Source of the DNA: an uncultured Celeribacter sp.
GTDB lineage: Bacteria; Pseudomonadota; Alphaproteobacteria; Rhodobacterales; Rhodobacteraceae
DNA: 64,000 bases
Direction of reading: 5' to 3'
Assembly (NCBI RefSeq): GCF_963676475.1
Contig: NZ_OY781106.1
Span: forward strand, 930,001 to 994,000
Under the pieces are notes generated by a model, which was given only the letters and a program-made list of their open reading frames with translations, searched no databases and had not been told where the DNA came from. The first letter of the stretch is position 1, and the number at the start of each line of letters is the position of its first letter. A program made the translations under genes and the position numbers. Below, one piece after another: positions 7,449 through 16,091 of the stretch.

Positions 7449-9481
7449 GCGATCAGGATCCATTGGTGATTTTCACCCCCTCCGGCAAGCGCGGTCACGT
7501 TGCGCCCGGCACCACTGTGTTGCAGGCGGCGCGCGATCTTGGTGTCGATGTCGATAGCGTTTGCGGCGGGCATGGGATTTGTTCGAAATGCATGGTGCGT
7601 CCGTCCTTTGGCGATCACGCCAAACACGGCATTCACGCGGACGAAGCGGCACTCAGCCCGATCAATGCGGTGGAACGCGCCTATGACACTAAGCGCGGGA
7701 TAAAACCGGGGCATCGGATGAGCTGTCAGGCGCAGGTGCAGGGCGATGTGGTGATCGACGTGCCCTCCGAGAGCCAGGTGCACAAACAGGTGGTGCGCAA
7801 GGCCGCCACTACGCGGGTGATCGACATGGACCCGGCGACCCGCACCGTCTATGTCGAGGTCCCGCCCGCCGATATGCATTTGCCCACCGGCGACTGGGAA
7901 CGGGTGCAGGGGCAATTGAGAGAGACGTGGCAGATTGAGAACGCGACCCTGTCGCTGGCCATGCTGACCCGGCTTCAGGCCGCATTGATCGCGGGCAAGG
8001 ATGCGGTCACACTTGCGCTCAACACGGCCCGCGAAGGTGCGCCACATGTGGTCGGTGTCTGGCCCGGATTTCAGGAACCGGCACTTTACGGATTGGCGGT
8101 CGATCTCGGCTCGACCACCGTTGCGGCGCATCTGACCGACCTTGTAACTGGCGAGGTCAGAGCCTCAGGCGGTGTGATGAACCCGCAGATCCGCTATGGC
8201 GAGGACCTGATGTCGCGGGTGTCTTATGCGATGATGAACCCGGGCGGGGCGGCCGAACTGACCGCTGCGGTGCGTGAGGCGCTTGGGCAACTGGCGCTGG
8301 AGCTGGCCGATGAGGCCCGGATTGCCACATCCGATATTTTCGAGATCGTCGTTGTGATGAACCCGGTGATGCATCACCTGTTGCTGGGGCTCGACCCCGT
8401 GCCTTTGGGACAGGCGCCTTTTGCGCTGGCCAGCAATTCTGCGCTCGACCTGCCCGCCTCTGACATCGGATTGAGCCTTGCGCCCGAAGCCCAGCTTTAC
8501 ATTCTGCCGCTGATCGCCGGGCATGTCGGCGCCGATGCCGCCGCCGTGGCGCTCTCGGAGGCGCCGCAGAAACAGGAGCCTCTGACGCTGATCGTCGATG
8601 TCGGCACCAATGCGGAGATTCTACTGGGCAATACGAGCCGCGTGCTGGCCTGTTCCTCTCCCACGGGCCCGGCCTTTGAGGGGGCACAGATCAGTTCCGG
8701 CCAGCGTGCCGCCAACGGCGCCATCGAGCGGATCGAGATCGACCCGGTGACCAAAGAACCCCGGTTTCGCATCATCGGCGTCAAACAATGGTCCGACGAA
8801 CCGGGCTTTGCCAAGAAGATCGGTCGCACCGGCGTCACGGGAATCTGCGGCTCCGGCATCATCGAGGCGGTGGCGGAAATGCGCATGGCGGGCGTCCTTG
8901 ACGCCAATGGGTTGATCGGCGCGCCGGAGGCCGTCGGCAGCCTTCGTTGCCGGGCTTCGGGGCGCACCTATGAATATGTGATCTACGATGGCTCCGCCGA
9001 CGGCGGCCCTGTGGTCTCCGTCACCCAGGGCGACATCCGCGCCATTCAGTTGGCGAAATCCGCGCTTTACGCAGGCGCACGGCTTTTGATGGATGAATTC
9101 GGCACCGATACCGTGGACCGCGTGGTGCTTGCGGGGGCCTTCGGGGCGCATATCTCTCCGAAACATGCCATGGTGCTGGGCATGATCCCGGATTGCCCGC
9201 TGGAGCATGTCACAAGTGCCGGGAACGCGGCGGGCACCGGGGCGCAGATCGCGCTTTTGAACCGTTCGGCGCGGCGCGAGATCGAGGAGCTGGTGCACCA
9301 CATCACCAAGGTGGAAACCGCGATCGAACCGCGCTTTCAGGAGCATTTCGTCAATGCCAATGCCATCCCCCATGCCACGGATCCCTTCACCGGGCTGCGC
9401 GGCCTCGTGCCCCTGCCCGACCTGAATTTCAACGCGGGCAATGGCGACGGCGGCGGACGGCGCAGGCGGCGGCGCGGCTGA
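7445..9481 (+). CDS. Corrinoid-activation ATPase: 2Fe-2S ferredoxin domain plus ASKHA (RACo-like, DUF4445)
   Basis: A 678-aa reductive activator of corrinoid proteins. RACo-type enzymes restore Co(II) to Co(I) using ATP and an Fe-S cluster. The N-terminal 2Fe-2S domain has Cys40, Cys46, Cys49 and Cys94. A linker is followed by the ASKHA ATPase with LAVDLGSTTVAAHL, LIVDVGTNAEILLG, CSSPTGPAFEG and GICGSGIIEAVAE. The C-terminus ends in GGGRRRRRRG, a Gly/Arg tail like that of the methyltransferase. The start overlaps the rluE stop (ATGA). Its partner corrinoid protein is not in the window. Confidence 0.9.
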   Translation: MSDQDPLVIFTPSGKRGHVAPGTTVLQAARDLGVDVDSVCGGHGICSKCMVRPSFGDHAKHGIHADEAALSPINAVERAYDTKRGIKPGHRMSCQAQVQGDVVIDVPSESQVHKQVVRKAATTRVIDMDPATRTVYVEVPPADMHLPTGDWERVQGQLRETWQIENATLSLAMLTRLQAALIAGKDAVTLALNTAREGAPHVVGVWPGFQEPALYGLAVDLGSTTVAAHLTDLVTGEVRASGGVMNPQIRYGEDLMSRVSYAMMNPGGAAELTAAVREALGQLALELADEARIATSDIFEIVVVMNPVMHHLLLGLDPVPLGQAPFALASNSALDLPASDIGLSLAPEAQLYILPLIAGHVGADAAAVALSEAPQKQEPLTLIVDVGTNAEILLGNTSRVLACSSPTGPAFEGAQISSGQRAANGAIERIEIDPVTKEPRFRIIGVKQWSDEPGFAKKIGRTGVTGICGSGIIEAVAEMRMAGVLDANGLIGAPEAVGSLRCRASGRTYEYVIYDGSADGGPVVSVTQGDIRAIQLAKSALYAGARLLMDEFGTDTVDRVVLAGAFGAHISPKHAMVLGMIPDCPLEHVTSAGNAAGTGAQIALLNRSARREIEELVHHITKVETAIEPRFQEHFVNANAIPHATDPFTGLRGLVPLPDLNFNAGNGDGGGRRRRRRG

Positions 9482-9486
9482 GCGCG

Positions 9487-9507
9487 AAGGTCTAAGGTCT
9501 GAGGTCT
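9487..9507 (+). repeat. Three tandem 7-bp units (RAGGTCT)
   Basis: AAGGTCT, AAGGTCT and GAGGTCT directly after the ATPase stop codon. No function is apparent. Confidence 0.5.
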
Positions 9508-9684
9508 GAGCCAAGGCTGCAAACGGACTGGCCGGAAAAAGTTCCCGAAAAATCGAACATTTGCGATGAAAAACATGTGAACGGGCAAAGGGAAACTTTT
9601 GCCCGTTGCTCTGTGTTGTACCCCCAGAAGGCCAGCGGGTTCGCCGCTTGTGCCATTACGATGAATAATGAATTGGAGTTTCTT

Positions 9685-10314
9685 GTGAAAACCCGTGGTA
9701 AAATTCTTGCTCTGTCCACCGCTGCTCTGATGGCCGCTGCCCCGATGGCATCCTTTGCCCAAGAGGCTGTGAACGGTGCAGAGATCATCAACGAACAGGC
9801 TCTCGACGAAAATGCCACCATCGCCGATAACGCGATGAAGGTGCAGAACCTCACCACGCTGATCAGTGCCGTGAAAGCCGCTGGTCTTGCCGATGAGCTG
9901 ATGGGCGAAGGTCCGTATACGCTGTTCGCACCGACCAACGCGGCCTTTTCTAAGCTTCCGGCGGGTGCCGTGGAAGATCTTCTAAAGCCGGAAAACCGTG
10001 AGATGCTTCAGGACGTCATCAACGCCCACCTGGTCGAAGGCGAGTTTACACCGCAGATGATCGACGACCTTCTGGTCAGTGACGAAAGCCCGGAACGCGT
10101 TGCTGTCCCGACCAACGTTCAGGTCGATTACGACAACAACATCGTGACCCTGACCACCGTGTCCGGCGACCCGATCCGTGTGGAAAAAGGTACGGGTGAA
10201 GAGCTGGTCCTGCGTGACGCCGCCAGCAACATCGTGACCACGCTTGCGAAAGACGTCGAGCAATCCAACGGCGTGATGTACTTTGTCGATGGCGTGTTGA
10301 TGCCTGTTTCGTAA
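9685..10314 (+). CDS. Secreted fasciclin (FAS1) domain protein
   Basis: A 209-aa exported protein with one FAS1 domain, a fold associated with adhesion or surface association. The GTG start has TTGGAG 7 nt upstream; in-frame ATGs at 9577 and 9661 lack a comparable site. A Sec signal peptide runs to ASFA before QEA. The domain shows LTTLISAVKAAGLADEL, GPYTLFAPTNAAFSKLP, NAHLVEGEFT and a C-terminal GVMYFVDGVLMP, all typical of FAS1. An acidic insert lies in the second half of the domain. It appears to be a single-gene unit followed by a terminator. Confidence 0.88.
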   Translation: MKTRGKILALSTAALMAAAPMASFAQEAVNGAEIINEQALDENATIADNAMKVQNLTTLISAVKAAGLADELMGEGPYTLFAPTNAAFSKLPAGAVEDLLKPENREMLQDVINAHLVEGEFTPQMIDDLLVSDESPERVAVPTNVQVDYDNNIVTLTTVSGDPIRVEKGTGEELVLRDAASNIVTTLAKDVEQSNGVMYFVDGVLMPVS

Positions 10315-10365
10315 GGCGCGCACAGTAAGCCATAAGTCTCAGGTATGGTCCAACTCCTGAGCACG

Positions 10366-10395
10366 AGGGCCGTCCCTTCGGGGATGGCCCTTTTT
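10366..10395 (+). terminator. Rho-independent terminator with UUCG loop after the fasciclin gene
   Basis: AGGGCCGTCCC pairs with GGGATGGCCCT (one G-T) around a TTCG tetraloop, followed by TTTTT. Confidence 0.9.
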
Positions 10396-10458
10396 CATCT
10401 CCGGGCCGAGCAAATGCTCTTGACCGCCCCCTTGGCTTTGCTTAGGTAAACCGTCACC

Positions 10459-10532
10459 GCGGGTATGGTGAAAAGGTATCACGGCAGCTTCCCAAGCTTT
10501 AGTTACGGGTTCGATTCCCGTTACCCGCTCCA
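10459..10532 (+). tRNA. tRNA-Gly(CCC)
   Basis: The acceptor arms GCGGGTA and TACCCGC pair over 7 bp. The T-arm is CGGG TTCGATT CCCG. The anticodon loop TTCCCAA gives anticodon CCC, and the 3' TCCA is encoded. The lower part of the anticodon stem, as I fold it, has a C-T mismatch and a G-T pair, so folding should be confirmed with a tRNA finder. Confidence 0.93.
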
Positions 10533-10646
10533 AACTCTCCCTTGATTGACGATGACGCTGGCCGCTGCGAATGCCTGTGACGCAGGGTTTCGCTTTGCGC
10601 ATGCGCCCCTGCCCGCTACGGCTGATGGCAAAGGGAGGATTTCAGC

Positions 10647-10940
10647 ATGACCACAGACTTTTTAGACACGGCCAAGGCCGCGCTTTTGGAGCGGCTCAAG
10701 GGCGAGAATTTCGAGAAATCCGTGTCGCTCAGGATCAAGGAGATCGGCAATCTGATCATCAAGGGCGACACGGCGGAAATTTCCGACGACCGCGCCGATT
10801 GTGCAATCATTGCGGACCAACCCACATTTGAGAAAATCCTCAAAGGTGAGTTGAACCCGATGAAAGCTGCGATGTTCGGCAAGCTCAAGATCGCGGGCGA
10901 CGCGAAAACGGCGATGAAATTCGGCGCGCTCTTTGGATGA
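10647..10940 (+). CDS. SCP2 sterol-binding-domain protein
   Basis: A 97-aa single-domain protein of the SCP2 (sterol carrier protein 2) family, which binds hydrophobic ligands. The pattern LIIKGDTAEISDDRADCAIIAD, split by the usual strand turn, then FEKILKGELNPMKAAMFGKLKI is characteristic. The start follows GGGAGGATTTCAGC. It is not in an operon with recognisable lipid genes, and ligand and role are unknown. It converges with pgi across a gap of about 34 bp with no clear terminator. Confidence 0.85.
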   Translation: MTTDFLDTAKAALLERLKGENFEKSVSLRIKEIGNLIIKGDTAEISDDRADCAIIADQPTFEKILKGELNPMKAAMFGKLKIAGDAKTAMKFGALFG

Positions 10941-10974
10941 GCGTGCCGACATTTAAATCATAATTGTCTGATGC

Positions 10975-12597
10975 TTACGAGTTCATCTTGAGGTAATCGA
11001 CAAGCTGAAGCGTGGAGCCATCCTTGCCCGCGCCATCGGCCTCTCCGGCCAACACGGGTTGCAGCACCAGCGCCAATTCCTTGCCCAGTTCCACGCCCCA
11101 TTGGTCGAAGGAGTTGATGCCGAGGATCACGCCTTCGACAAACACCCGGTGCTCGTAAAGCGCCACGATCTGACCCAAGACGTAAGGCGTCAGCTTTTCA
11201 TAGGCGAGCGTGGTCGTCGGGCGATTGCCGGGGAACACCCGGTGTCGCGCCTGACGGTCCAACTCCGCACCTTCGAAACCCTTTTTCTTCATGATCTCAG
11301 TGGCTTCTTCCAAAGACCTGCCACGCAGCAAGGCCTCGGATTGCGCCAGACAGTTGGAGACCAGCAACTCGTGCTGATGCGCCAGACCCGGCTCATGACC
11401 GAAGCGGCCAACCATGAATTCACAGGGGATCACCCGCGTGCCCTGATGGATCAGCTGATAGAAGGCGTGCTGGCCGTTGGTGCCCGGCTCACCCCAGACA
11501 ACAGGCCCGCTGTCAAACGGCAAGGTCGTGCCATCCATCGCCACACGTTTGCCGTTCGATTCCATCTCGAGCTGCTGCAAATAGGCCGGAAGCCGCAGCA
11601 GACGTTGCTCATAGGGCAGAACGGCGCGGGTGGCATAGCCGCAAACCTGATTGTGCCAAACGCCAACCAGCGCCAAAAGCACCGGAAGGTTGTCGATCCA
11701 GTCGGCGGTCTGGAAATGCATATCCATCGCCTGCCCGCCACGCAGGAATTCGGCAAAGCGCTGCGGCCCGATGGCGATCATCAAAGACAGCCCGATCGGC
11801 CCCCAAACGGAATAGCGCCCGCCAACCCAATCCTCGAATCCAAAGACCAGATCCGGGTCGATACCGAACTCTGCGGTTTTGTCCCGCGCGGTGGAAAGCG
11901 CCGCGAAATGTTTCGCCACGCCCTCTTCGCCCACAGATTTCACCAACCACTCCCGCGCGGTTTTGGCGTTGGTCATGGTCTCGATGGTGGTAAAGGTTTT
12001 CGACGCCACGATGATCAGCGTGGTCTGCGGATTGAGCCCGGACAGGACGTCATGAATATGCGCGCCATCGACGTTGGAGACGAAATGACAACGCGGGCCA
12101 TCCACGTAGGGCTGCAACGCCTCATAGGCCATCACCGGCCCCAGATCGGAGCCGCCGATGCCGATATTGACGATGTTCTCAAAGGGCACGCCGGACACGG
12201 AGGCAATCGAGCCGCGCCGCACACGGTCCGCGAAATCATCCATGCGGGCCAGCGTGTGGCGCACGCCGGGGACGACATCCTTGCCGTCAACGATGACCGG
12301 CCCGCCATCGAGATTGCGCAGCGCGGTATGAAGCACGGCGCGGCCTTCGGTGTCGTTGATTTTCGCGCCTTCGAACATCGCGGCGCGTTTGTCTTTCAGG
12401 CCCGATTGCTCCAACAGATCGAACAGGGCCTGACGCGTCTCCGCGTCGATATTCGTCTTGGAATAATCGAACAAAAGACCGTCGCTGAGCGCCGAGAACC
12501 CGGCGGCGCGCTCATGATCCGCATCAAAAAGATCGAGGATATGACGCGACTCCGCCGCCTCTGCCATGGATTTGAGAGCGGAAAAATCAACGGTCAT
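10975..12597 (-). CDS. pgi: Glucose-6-phosphate isomerase
   Basis: Interconverts glucose-6-phosphate and fructose-6-phosphate. The 540-aa protein has NIGIGGSDLGPVMAYEAL, the signature DWVGGRYSVWGPIG, and WGEPGTNGQHAFYQL followed by IHQGTRVIPCEF. The start was placed at the ATG with AAGAAGGAGACGAT upstream, 18 codons inside the longest open frame. It is the third gene of a zwf-pgl-pgi operon; in Entner-Doudoroff organisms this arrangement lets fructose-6-phosphate be cycled back to 6-phosphogluconate. Confidence 0.96.
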   Translation of the reverse strand: MTVDFSALKSMAEAAESRHILDLFDADHERAAGFSALSDGLLFDYSKTNIDAETRQALFDLLEQSGLKDKRAAMFEGAKINDTEGRAVLHTALRNLDGGPVIVDGKDVVPGVRHTLARMDDFADRVRRGSIASVSGVPFENIVNIGIGGSDLGPVMAYEALQPYVDGPRCHFVSNVDGAHIHDVLSGLNPQTTLIIVASKTFTTIETMTNAKTAREWLVKSVGEEGVAKHFAALSTARDKTAEFGIDPDLVFGFEDWVGGRYSVWGPIGLSLMIAIGPQRFAEFLRGGQAMDMHFQTADWIDNLPVLLALVGVWHNQVCGYATRAVLPYEQRLLRLPAYLQQLEMESNGKRVAMDGTTLPFDSGPVVWGEPGTNGQHAFYQLIHQGTRVIPCEFMVGRFGHEPGLAHQHELLVSNCLAQSEALLRGRSLEEATEIMKKKGFEGAELDRQARHRVFPGNRPTTTLAYEKLTPYVLGQIVALYEHRVFVEGVILGINSFDQWGVELGKELALVLQPVLAGEADGAGKDGSTLQLVDYLKMNS

Positions 12598-12720
12598 ATC
12601 GTCTCCTTCTTGGGTCCTGTCAAACCCATGCAAGTCTTTGGTGTTCTTCACTTATAGCGAAAGTATTACAGTCTCGCTAAAGCTTCCTGAATTCCACAGG
12701 GGATTTTTGCGCATCACGCG

Positions 12721-13392
12721 TCATTCTGCCCAATGCACAGTCGCTTGCGACAGCACAGCTTTCACAGGGGCCTCAATCTCGTCAAGGTCCTGCCCTCGCT
12801 CCAAAGCCGCGCGTTTTTCCGCCCCGGTGATCAGGATATGCGTCGAGATCGCGGATTTGAGCGCCTTGGCCGAGAGTGTGATCCGGGGTTCTGGCGCGCC
12901 GGGGGCCCGCATCGCCAAAAGCGTCGGTGCCTCGTCTGAGAGGCCAAGCTCCAACTGATCGGCGCCGGGAAACAGGCTCGCCGTATGCATATCGGCGCCC
13001 ATGCCGAGCAAAAGCACATTCAAAGGCAGCACCGCCTCAATCGCCGGCATCAGCGCGTCGAGGCCCTCCTCGGGCGTCGGCACATCGCGGTAAAGCGGCA
13101 CAAGGCGCGCGTCAGCCGCCTTTCCGACCAGCAAGCGCCGTTTCAACAGCGCGGTATTGGAGCGCTCCGAGCTTTCCGGCACCCAGCGTTCGTCATTCAA
13201 CAGCACATCGACGCGGTCCCAGTCCAGCGACACGGCCGAGAGCGTGTCGAACACCGGCCCGGGCGTCGTGCCACCGGGCACGCAAAAGCTCACCCGCTCC
13301 TGCGCCTCCAAAGCCATGCGCAGTTCTCCGGCGATCTTATTCGCCAGATCCAAAAGCATCACATCGCGATCGGGGTATTCGATGAAGTTCAT
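12721..13392 (-). CDS. pgl: 6-phosphogluconolactonase
   Basis: Hydrolyses 6-phosphoglucono-delta-lactone to 6-phosphogluconate. The 223-aa protein shows the DevB/SOL pattern FCVPGGTTPGPVFDTL, VLLNDERWVPESSERSN and LLGMGADMHTASLFPGAD. The ATG overlaps the zwf stop by 4 bp (ATGA), so the two are translationally coupled. The frame stays open far upstream inside zwf, but that extension is antisense-like to the zwf reading frame and has no ribosome-binding site. Confidence 0.94.
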   Translation of the reverse strand: MNFIEYPDRDVMLLDLANKIAGELRMALEAQERVSFCVPGGTTPGPVFDTLSAVSLDWDRVDVLLNDERWVPESSERSNTALLKRRLLVGKAADARLVPLYRDVPTPEEGLDALMPAIEAVLPLNVLLLGMGADMHTASLFPGADQLELGLSDEAPTLLAMRAPGAPEPRITLSAKALKSAISTHILITGAEKRAALERGQDLDEIEAPVKAVLSQATVHWAE

Positions 13393-14843
13393 TCCTTGAT
13401 CTCCCGCCAGCGGCGCCCTTCGCGGTGCAACATGATCGCCGCCTCTTCGGGGCCTGAGGAATAGGCATCGTAAGGCTTCGGCACCTCGCCGCGCGCTTCC
13501 CAGCCCTCGATCAGCGGATCGGTCCAGGCCCAGGCCGCTTCGACCTCGTCGCCGCGCATGAAAAGCGTCTGGTTGCCACGGATCACGTCCATGATCAACC
13601 GCTCGTAAGCATCTGTAATCTCTTCGGCATCTTCGCCCAGAGCCTCGGCAAAAGACATGTCCAAAGGCACGTCGATGAGACGCATCCCGCCCGGCCCCGG
13701 TTCCTTGATGGTGACCTTCAGCGTCATGCCTTCGTTCGGCTGCAACCGGATCGAGAGCACGTTGGCGTGCCGCCCCGCCTCCTCGCCAAAGATCGAATGC
13801 GGCGCGTCCTTGAACATCACCGCAATCTCGGAGGTGCGCGCCTTGAGCTTCTTGCCAGTGCGCAAGAAGAACGGCGTGCCGGCCCATCGCCAGTTGGAAA
13901 TCATGCAGCGAAGCGCGATGAAGCTTTCTGTGCGCGAGCGCGGGTCGCCCGCGTCCTCACGAAACGACGGCTCATCGTCGGTAGCGTCATATTGGCCGCG
14001 CACGATGTGGTGGTGATCAATCGGCTCCAAGGCACGGATCACTTTCAGCTTTTCGTCGCGCACCGCATCCGGGTCGAACCGCGAGGGCGGCTCCATCGCG
14101 ATCAGACACAAAAGCTGCATCAGGTGGTTTTGCACCATGTCGCGCATCGCGCCCGAGCGGTCGTAATATTCGCCCCGTCCGCCGACGCCGACGGTCTCTG
14201 CCACGGTGATCTGGATGTGATCGACATATTGCGAATTCCACAGCGGCTCGAACAGAATATTGCCGAACCGCACCGCCATAAGATTCTGCACCGTCTCTTT
14301 ACCAAGATAGTGGTCGATGCGATAAATCTGTGTCTCGTCAAAGTGTTGCGCCAGAGAACGATTGAGCGCCTTGGCGGTTTTGAGATCGCGACCAAAGGGT
14401 TTCTCGACCACGATCCGCGCCGCCTCATCGGCAATGCCATAGCTCATCAATCGTTCCGCGATGTCACCGAACAGCGAGGGTGCGACGGAGAAATAATAGG
14501 CTTTGATCACGTCCTTGCGCATCATGCCCTTGAGGTCGTCCCAGCCACCGTCGCCGCGCGCGTCGACCTGCACATAGTCGAGACGCTTCAGAAACGTGCC
14601 GATCTGTCCCTCGTCACAAGTGTTTTTCGAGGAAAACTCAAGGATCGCCTCGCGCACCATCTGGCGAAACTCATCCGGACTGTGTTCGGAGCGTGCCGCG
14701 CCGATGATCCGCGCCGTCTCCGGCATCTGACCTGCGCAAAAGCGACGATAGAGCCCCGGAAGGATCTTGCGTCGGGCCAGATCCCCCGTGCCGCCGAAAA
14801 TCACCAGATCGAAATCATCGACCGGAATGACGCGTGAGACCAT
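13389..14843 (-). CDS. zwf: Glucose-6-phosphate 1-dehydrogenase
   Basis: Oxidises glucose-6-phosphate with NAD(P)+ as entry to the Entner-Doudoroff and pentose-phosphate routes. At 484 aa it is full length. The nucleotide-binding motif is FGGTGDLARRKILPGLY, and the substrate and catalytic motif is RIDHYLGKETVQN. GPGGMRLIDVPLDMSF and the C-terminal TDPLIEGWE also fit. AAGGAACACTCTC precedes the ATG. It is first gene of the operon, with a LacI-type palindrome about 100 bp upstream. Confidence 0.96.
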   Translation of the reverse strand: MVSRVIPVDDFDLVIFGGTGDLARRKILPGLYRRFCAGQMPETARIIGAARSEHSPDEFRQMVREAILEFSSKNTCDEGQIGTFLKRLDYVQVDARGDGGWDDLKGMMRKDVIKAYYFSVAPSLFGDIAERLMSYGIADEAARIVVEKPFGRDLKTAKALNRSLAQHFDETQIYRIDHYLGKETVQNLMAVRFGNILFEPLWNSQYVDHIQITVAETVGVGGRGEYYDRSGAMRDMVQNHLMQLLCLIAMEPPSRFDPDAVRDEKLKVIRALEPIDHHHIVRGQYDATDDEPSFREDAGDPRSRTESFIALRCMISNWRWAGTPFFLRTGKKLKARTSEIAVMFKDAPHSIFGEEAGRHANVLSIRLQPNEGMTLKVTIKEPGPGGMRLIDVPLDMSFAEALGEDAEEITDAYERLIMDVIRGNQTLFMRGDEVEAAWAWTDPLIEGWEARGEVPKPYDAYSSGPEEAAIMLHREGRRWREIKE

Positions 14844-14928
14844 GAGAGTGTTCCTTTTTGTCTTGCCAGTCCTGCCCGTGCGGGGGCCATTCAGAACCTT
14901 GCTTGAGGCCGCGAGATTTTTCGAACCA

Positions 14929-14953
14929 TAGCGCTTTGAAGGTTAGCGCTAAC
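14929..14953. promoter_or_regulatory. LacI-family-type operator between zwf and the radical SAM gene
   Basis: A perfect 12-bp palindrome GTTAGCGCTAAC (14942-14953) with a second TAGCGCT (14929-14935) 15 bp away. Centre-CG palindromes of this kind are typical LacI-family operators for sugar regulons in alphaproteobacteria. No LacI gene is in the window. Confidence 0.5.
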
Positions 14954-15119
14954 GACAATTCCTTACCGCTTGATTGAGAAGAAGTCTAGCATTGCCGCAG
15001 GACCTCTCAAGGGCCGAGTTGGACAATTTTCCGATCACAAAGCCGCAGGAGCCGGAGTGCGGCCTTTTCACAACGTTCAGCGACCAGTAAGTTAACGGAA
15101 ACAGCGCGGGACACTTGCG

Positions 15120-16076
15120 ATGAAAGATCAAAGCCTTCCACATCTTGCCGCCAATGACGGCAAATTCATCGACCCGGATGTCACCGCCAAAGGCGAGGCG
15201 CGGGCCAAGGTGGCGCTGAAGCGTCTGGACACGCTGTGGTTCAACACCGGCACGCTGTGTAACATCACCTGCGTGAATTGTTATATCGAAAGCTCGCCCA
15301 CGAATGATGCGCTGACCTACCTGACGGCAACAGAGGTCACGCGCTATCTCGATGAAGCCGACGCACGCGATCCCCGCCCGCGCGAGATCGGCTTCACCGG
15401 CGGCGAACCCTTCATGAACCCCGAGATGATCGCCATGACCCGGGCCGCCCTGGCGCGTGGCTATGAGGTGTTGATCCTCACAAACGCCATGCGCCCGATG
15501 CAGCGCCCCGCCGTTTTGGCCGGTCTTTTGGCGCTGAACGCCGAGTTTCCCGGCCAGCTTACCCTGCGCGTCTCGCTCGATCATTTTTCCGAAGCGGAGC
15601 ACGACGACATGCGCGGTGCGGGGAGTTACGCGATCACACTCGACGGCATGGATTGGTTGCGCGACAACGGGTTTCGGATGGCGGTGGCGGCGCGTTCGCT
15701 TTGGCATGAAACAGAGGCCGAAACGCGTGCCGGTTTTGCCGCGCTTTTCGCGAAGAGAGCCTATAAGATCGACGCGCAACACCCCGGCATGACAGTGATT
15801 TTCCCGGAAATGGACATGAGCGTCCAGGTGCCCGAAATCACCACCGCCTGCTGGGGGATTTTGAACAAAAGCCCCTCGGACGTGATGTGCGCCACGCAGC
15901 GCATGGTGGTGAAACGCAAGGGCCAAAGCCCTTCTGTCGTGGCCTGCACGCTCTTGCCCTATGAGGCCGACTTTGACCTTGGCGCCACCTTGGCGGAGGC
16001 CTCGGGTGAGGTCTCGCTCAACCATCCGCATTGTGCGAAATTTTGCGTGCTGGGCGGGGCGTCCTGCTCCGCCTGA
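15120..16076 (+). CDS. Radical SAM protein of unknown substrate
   Basis: A 318-aa radical S-adenosylmethionine enzyme. Cys47, Cys51 and Cys54 in CNITCVNCYIESSP form the CX3CX2C motif for the 4Fe-4S cluster, and GFTGGEPFMNPEM is the SAM-binding GGE-type motif. The C-terminal third holds further cysteines (CWGILN, MCATQRM, VVACTLL and the final HCAKFC with ASC) that could ligate an auxiliary cluster, as in SPASM-like proteins. No precursor-peptide or cofactor gene is adjacent. It is divergent from zwf and convergent with the HNH gene. Substrate unknown. Confidence 0.85.
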   Translation: MKDQSLPHLAANDGKFIDPDVTAKGEARAKVALKRLDTLWFNTGTLCNITCVNCYIESSPTNDALTYLTATEVTRYLDEADARDPRPREIGFTGGEPFMNPEMIAMTRAALARGYEVLILTNAMRPMQRPAVLAGLLALNAEFPGQLTLRVSLDHFSEAEHDDMRGAGSYAITLDGMDWLRDNGFRMAVAARSLWHETEAETRAGFAALFAKRAYKIDAQHPGMTVIFPEMDMSVQVPEITTACWGILNKSPSDVMCATQRMVVKRKGQSPSVVACTLLPYEADFDLGATLAEASGEVSLNHPHCAKFCVLGGASCSA

Positions 16077-16091
16077 CACGTTCGCGCCGGA

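Noticed and set aside
10315..10646. Integration site or mobile element at tRNA-Gly
   Set aside because: No integrase, no duplicated tRNA 3' end and no foreign genes follow; core genes continue on both sides.
14949..16079. Minus-strand 376-codon frame opposite the radical SAM gene
   Set aside because: The plus strand encodes a radical SAM enzyme with CX3CX2C and GGEP motifs; the minus frame lacks any motif.
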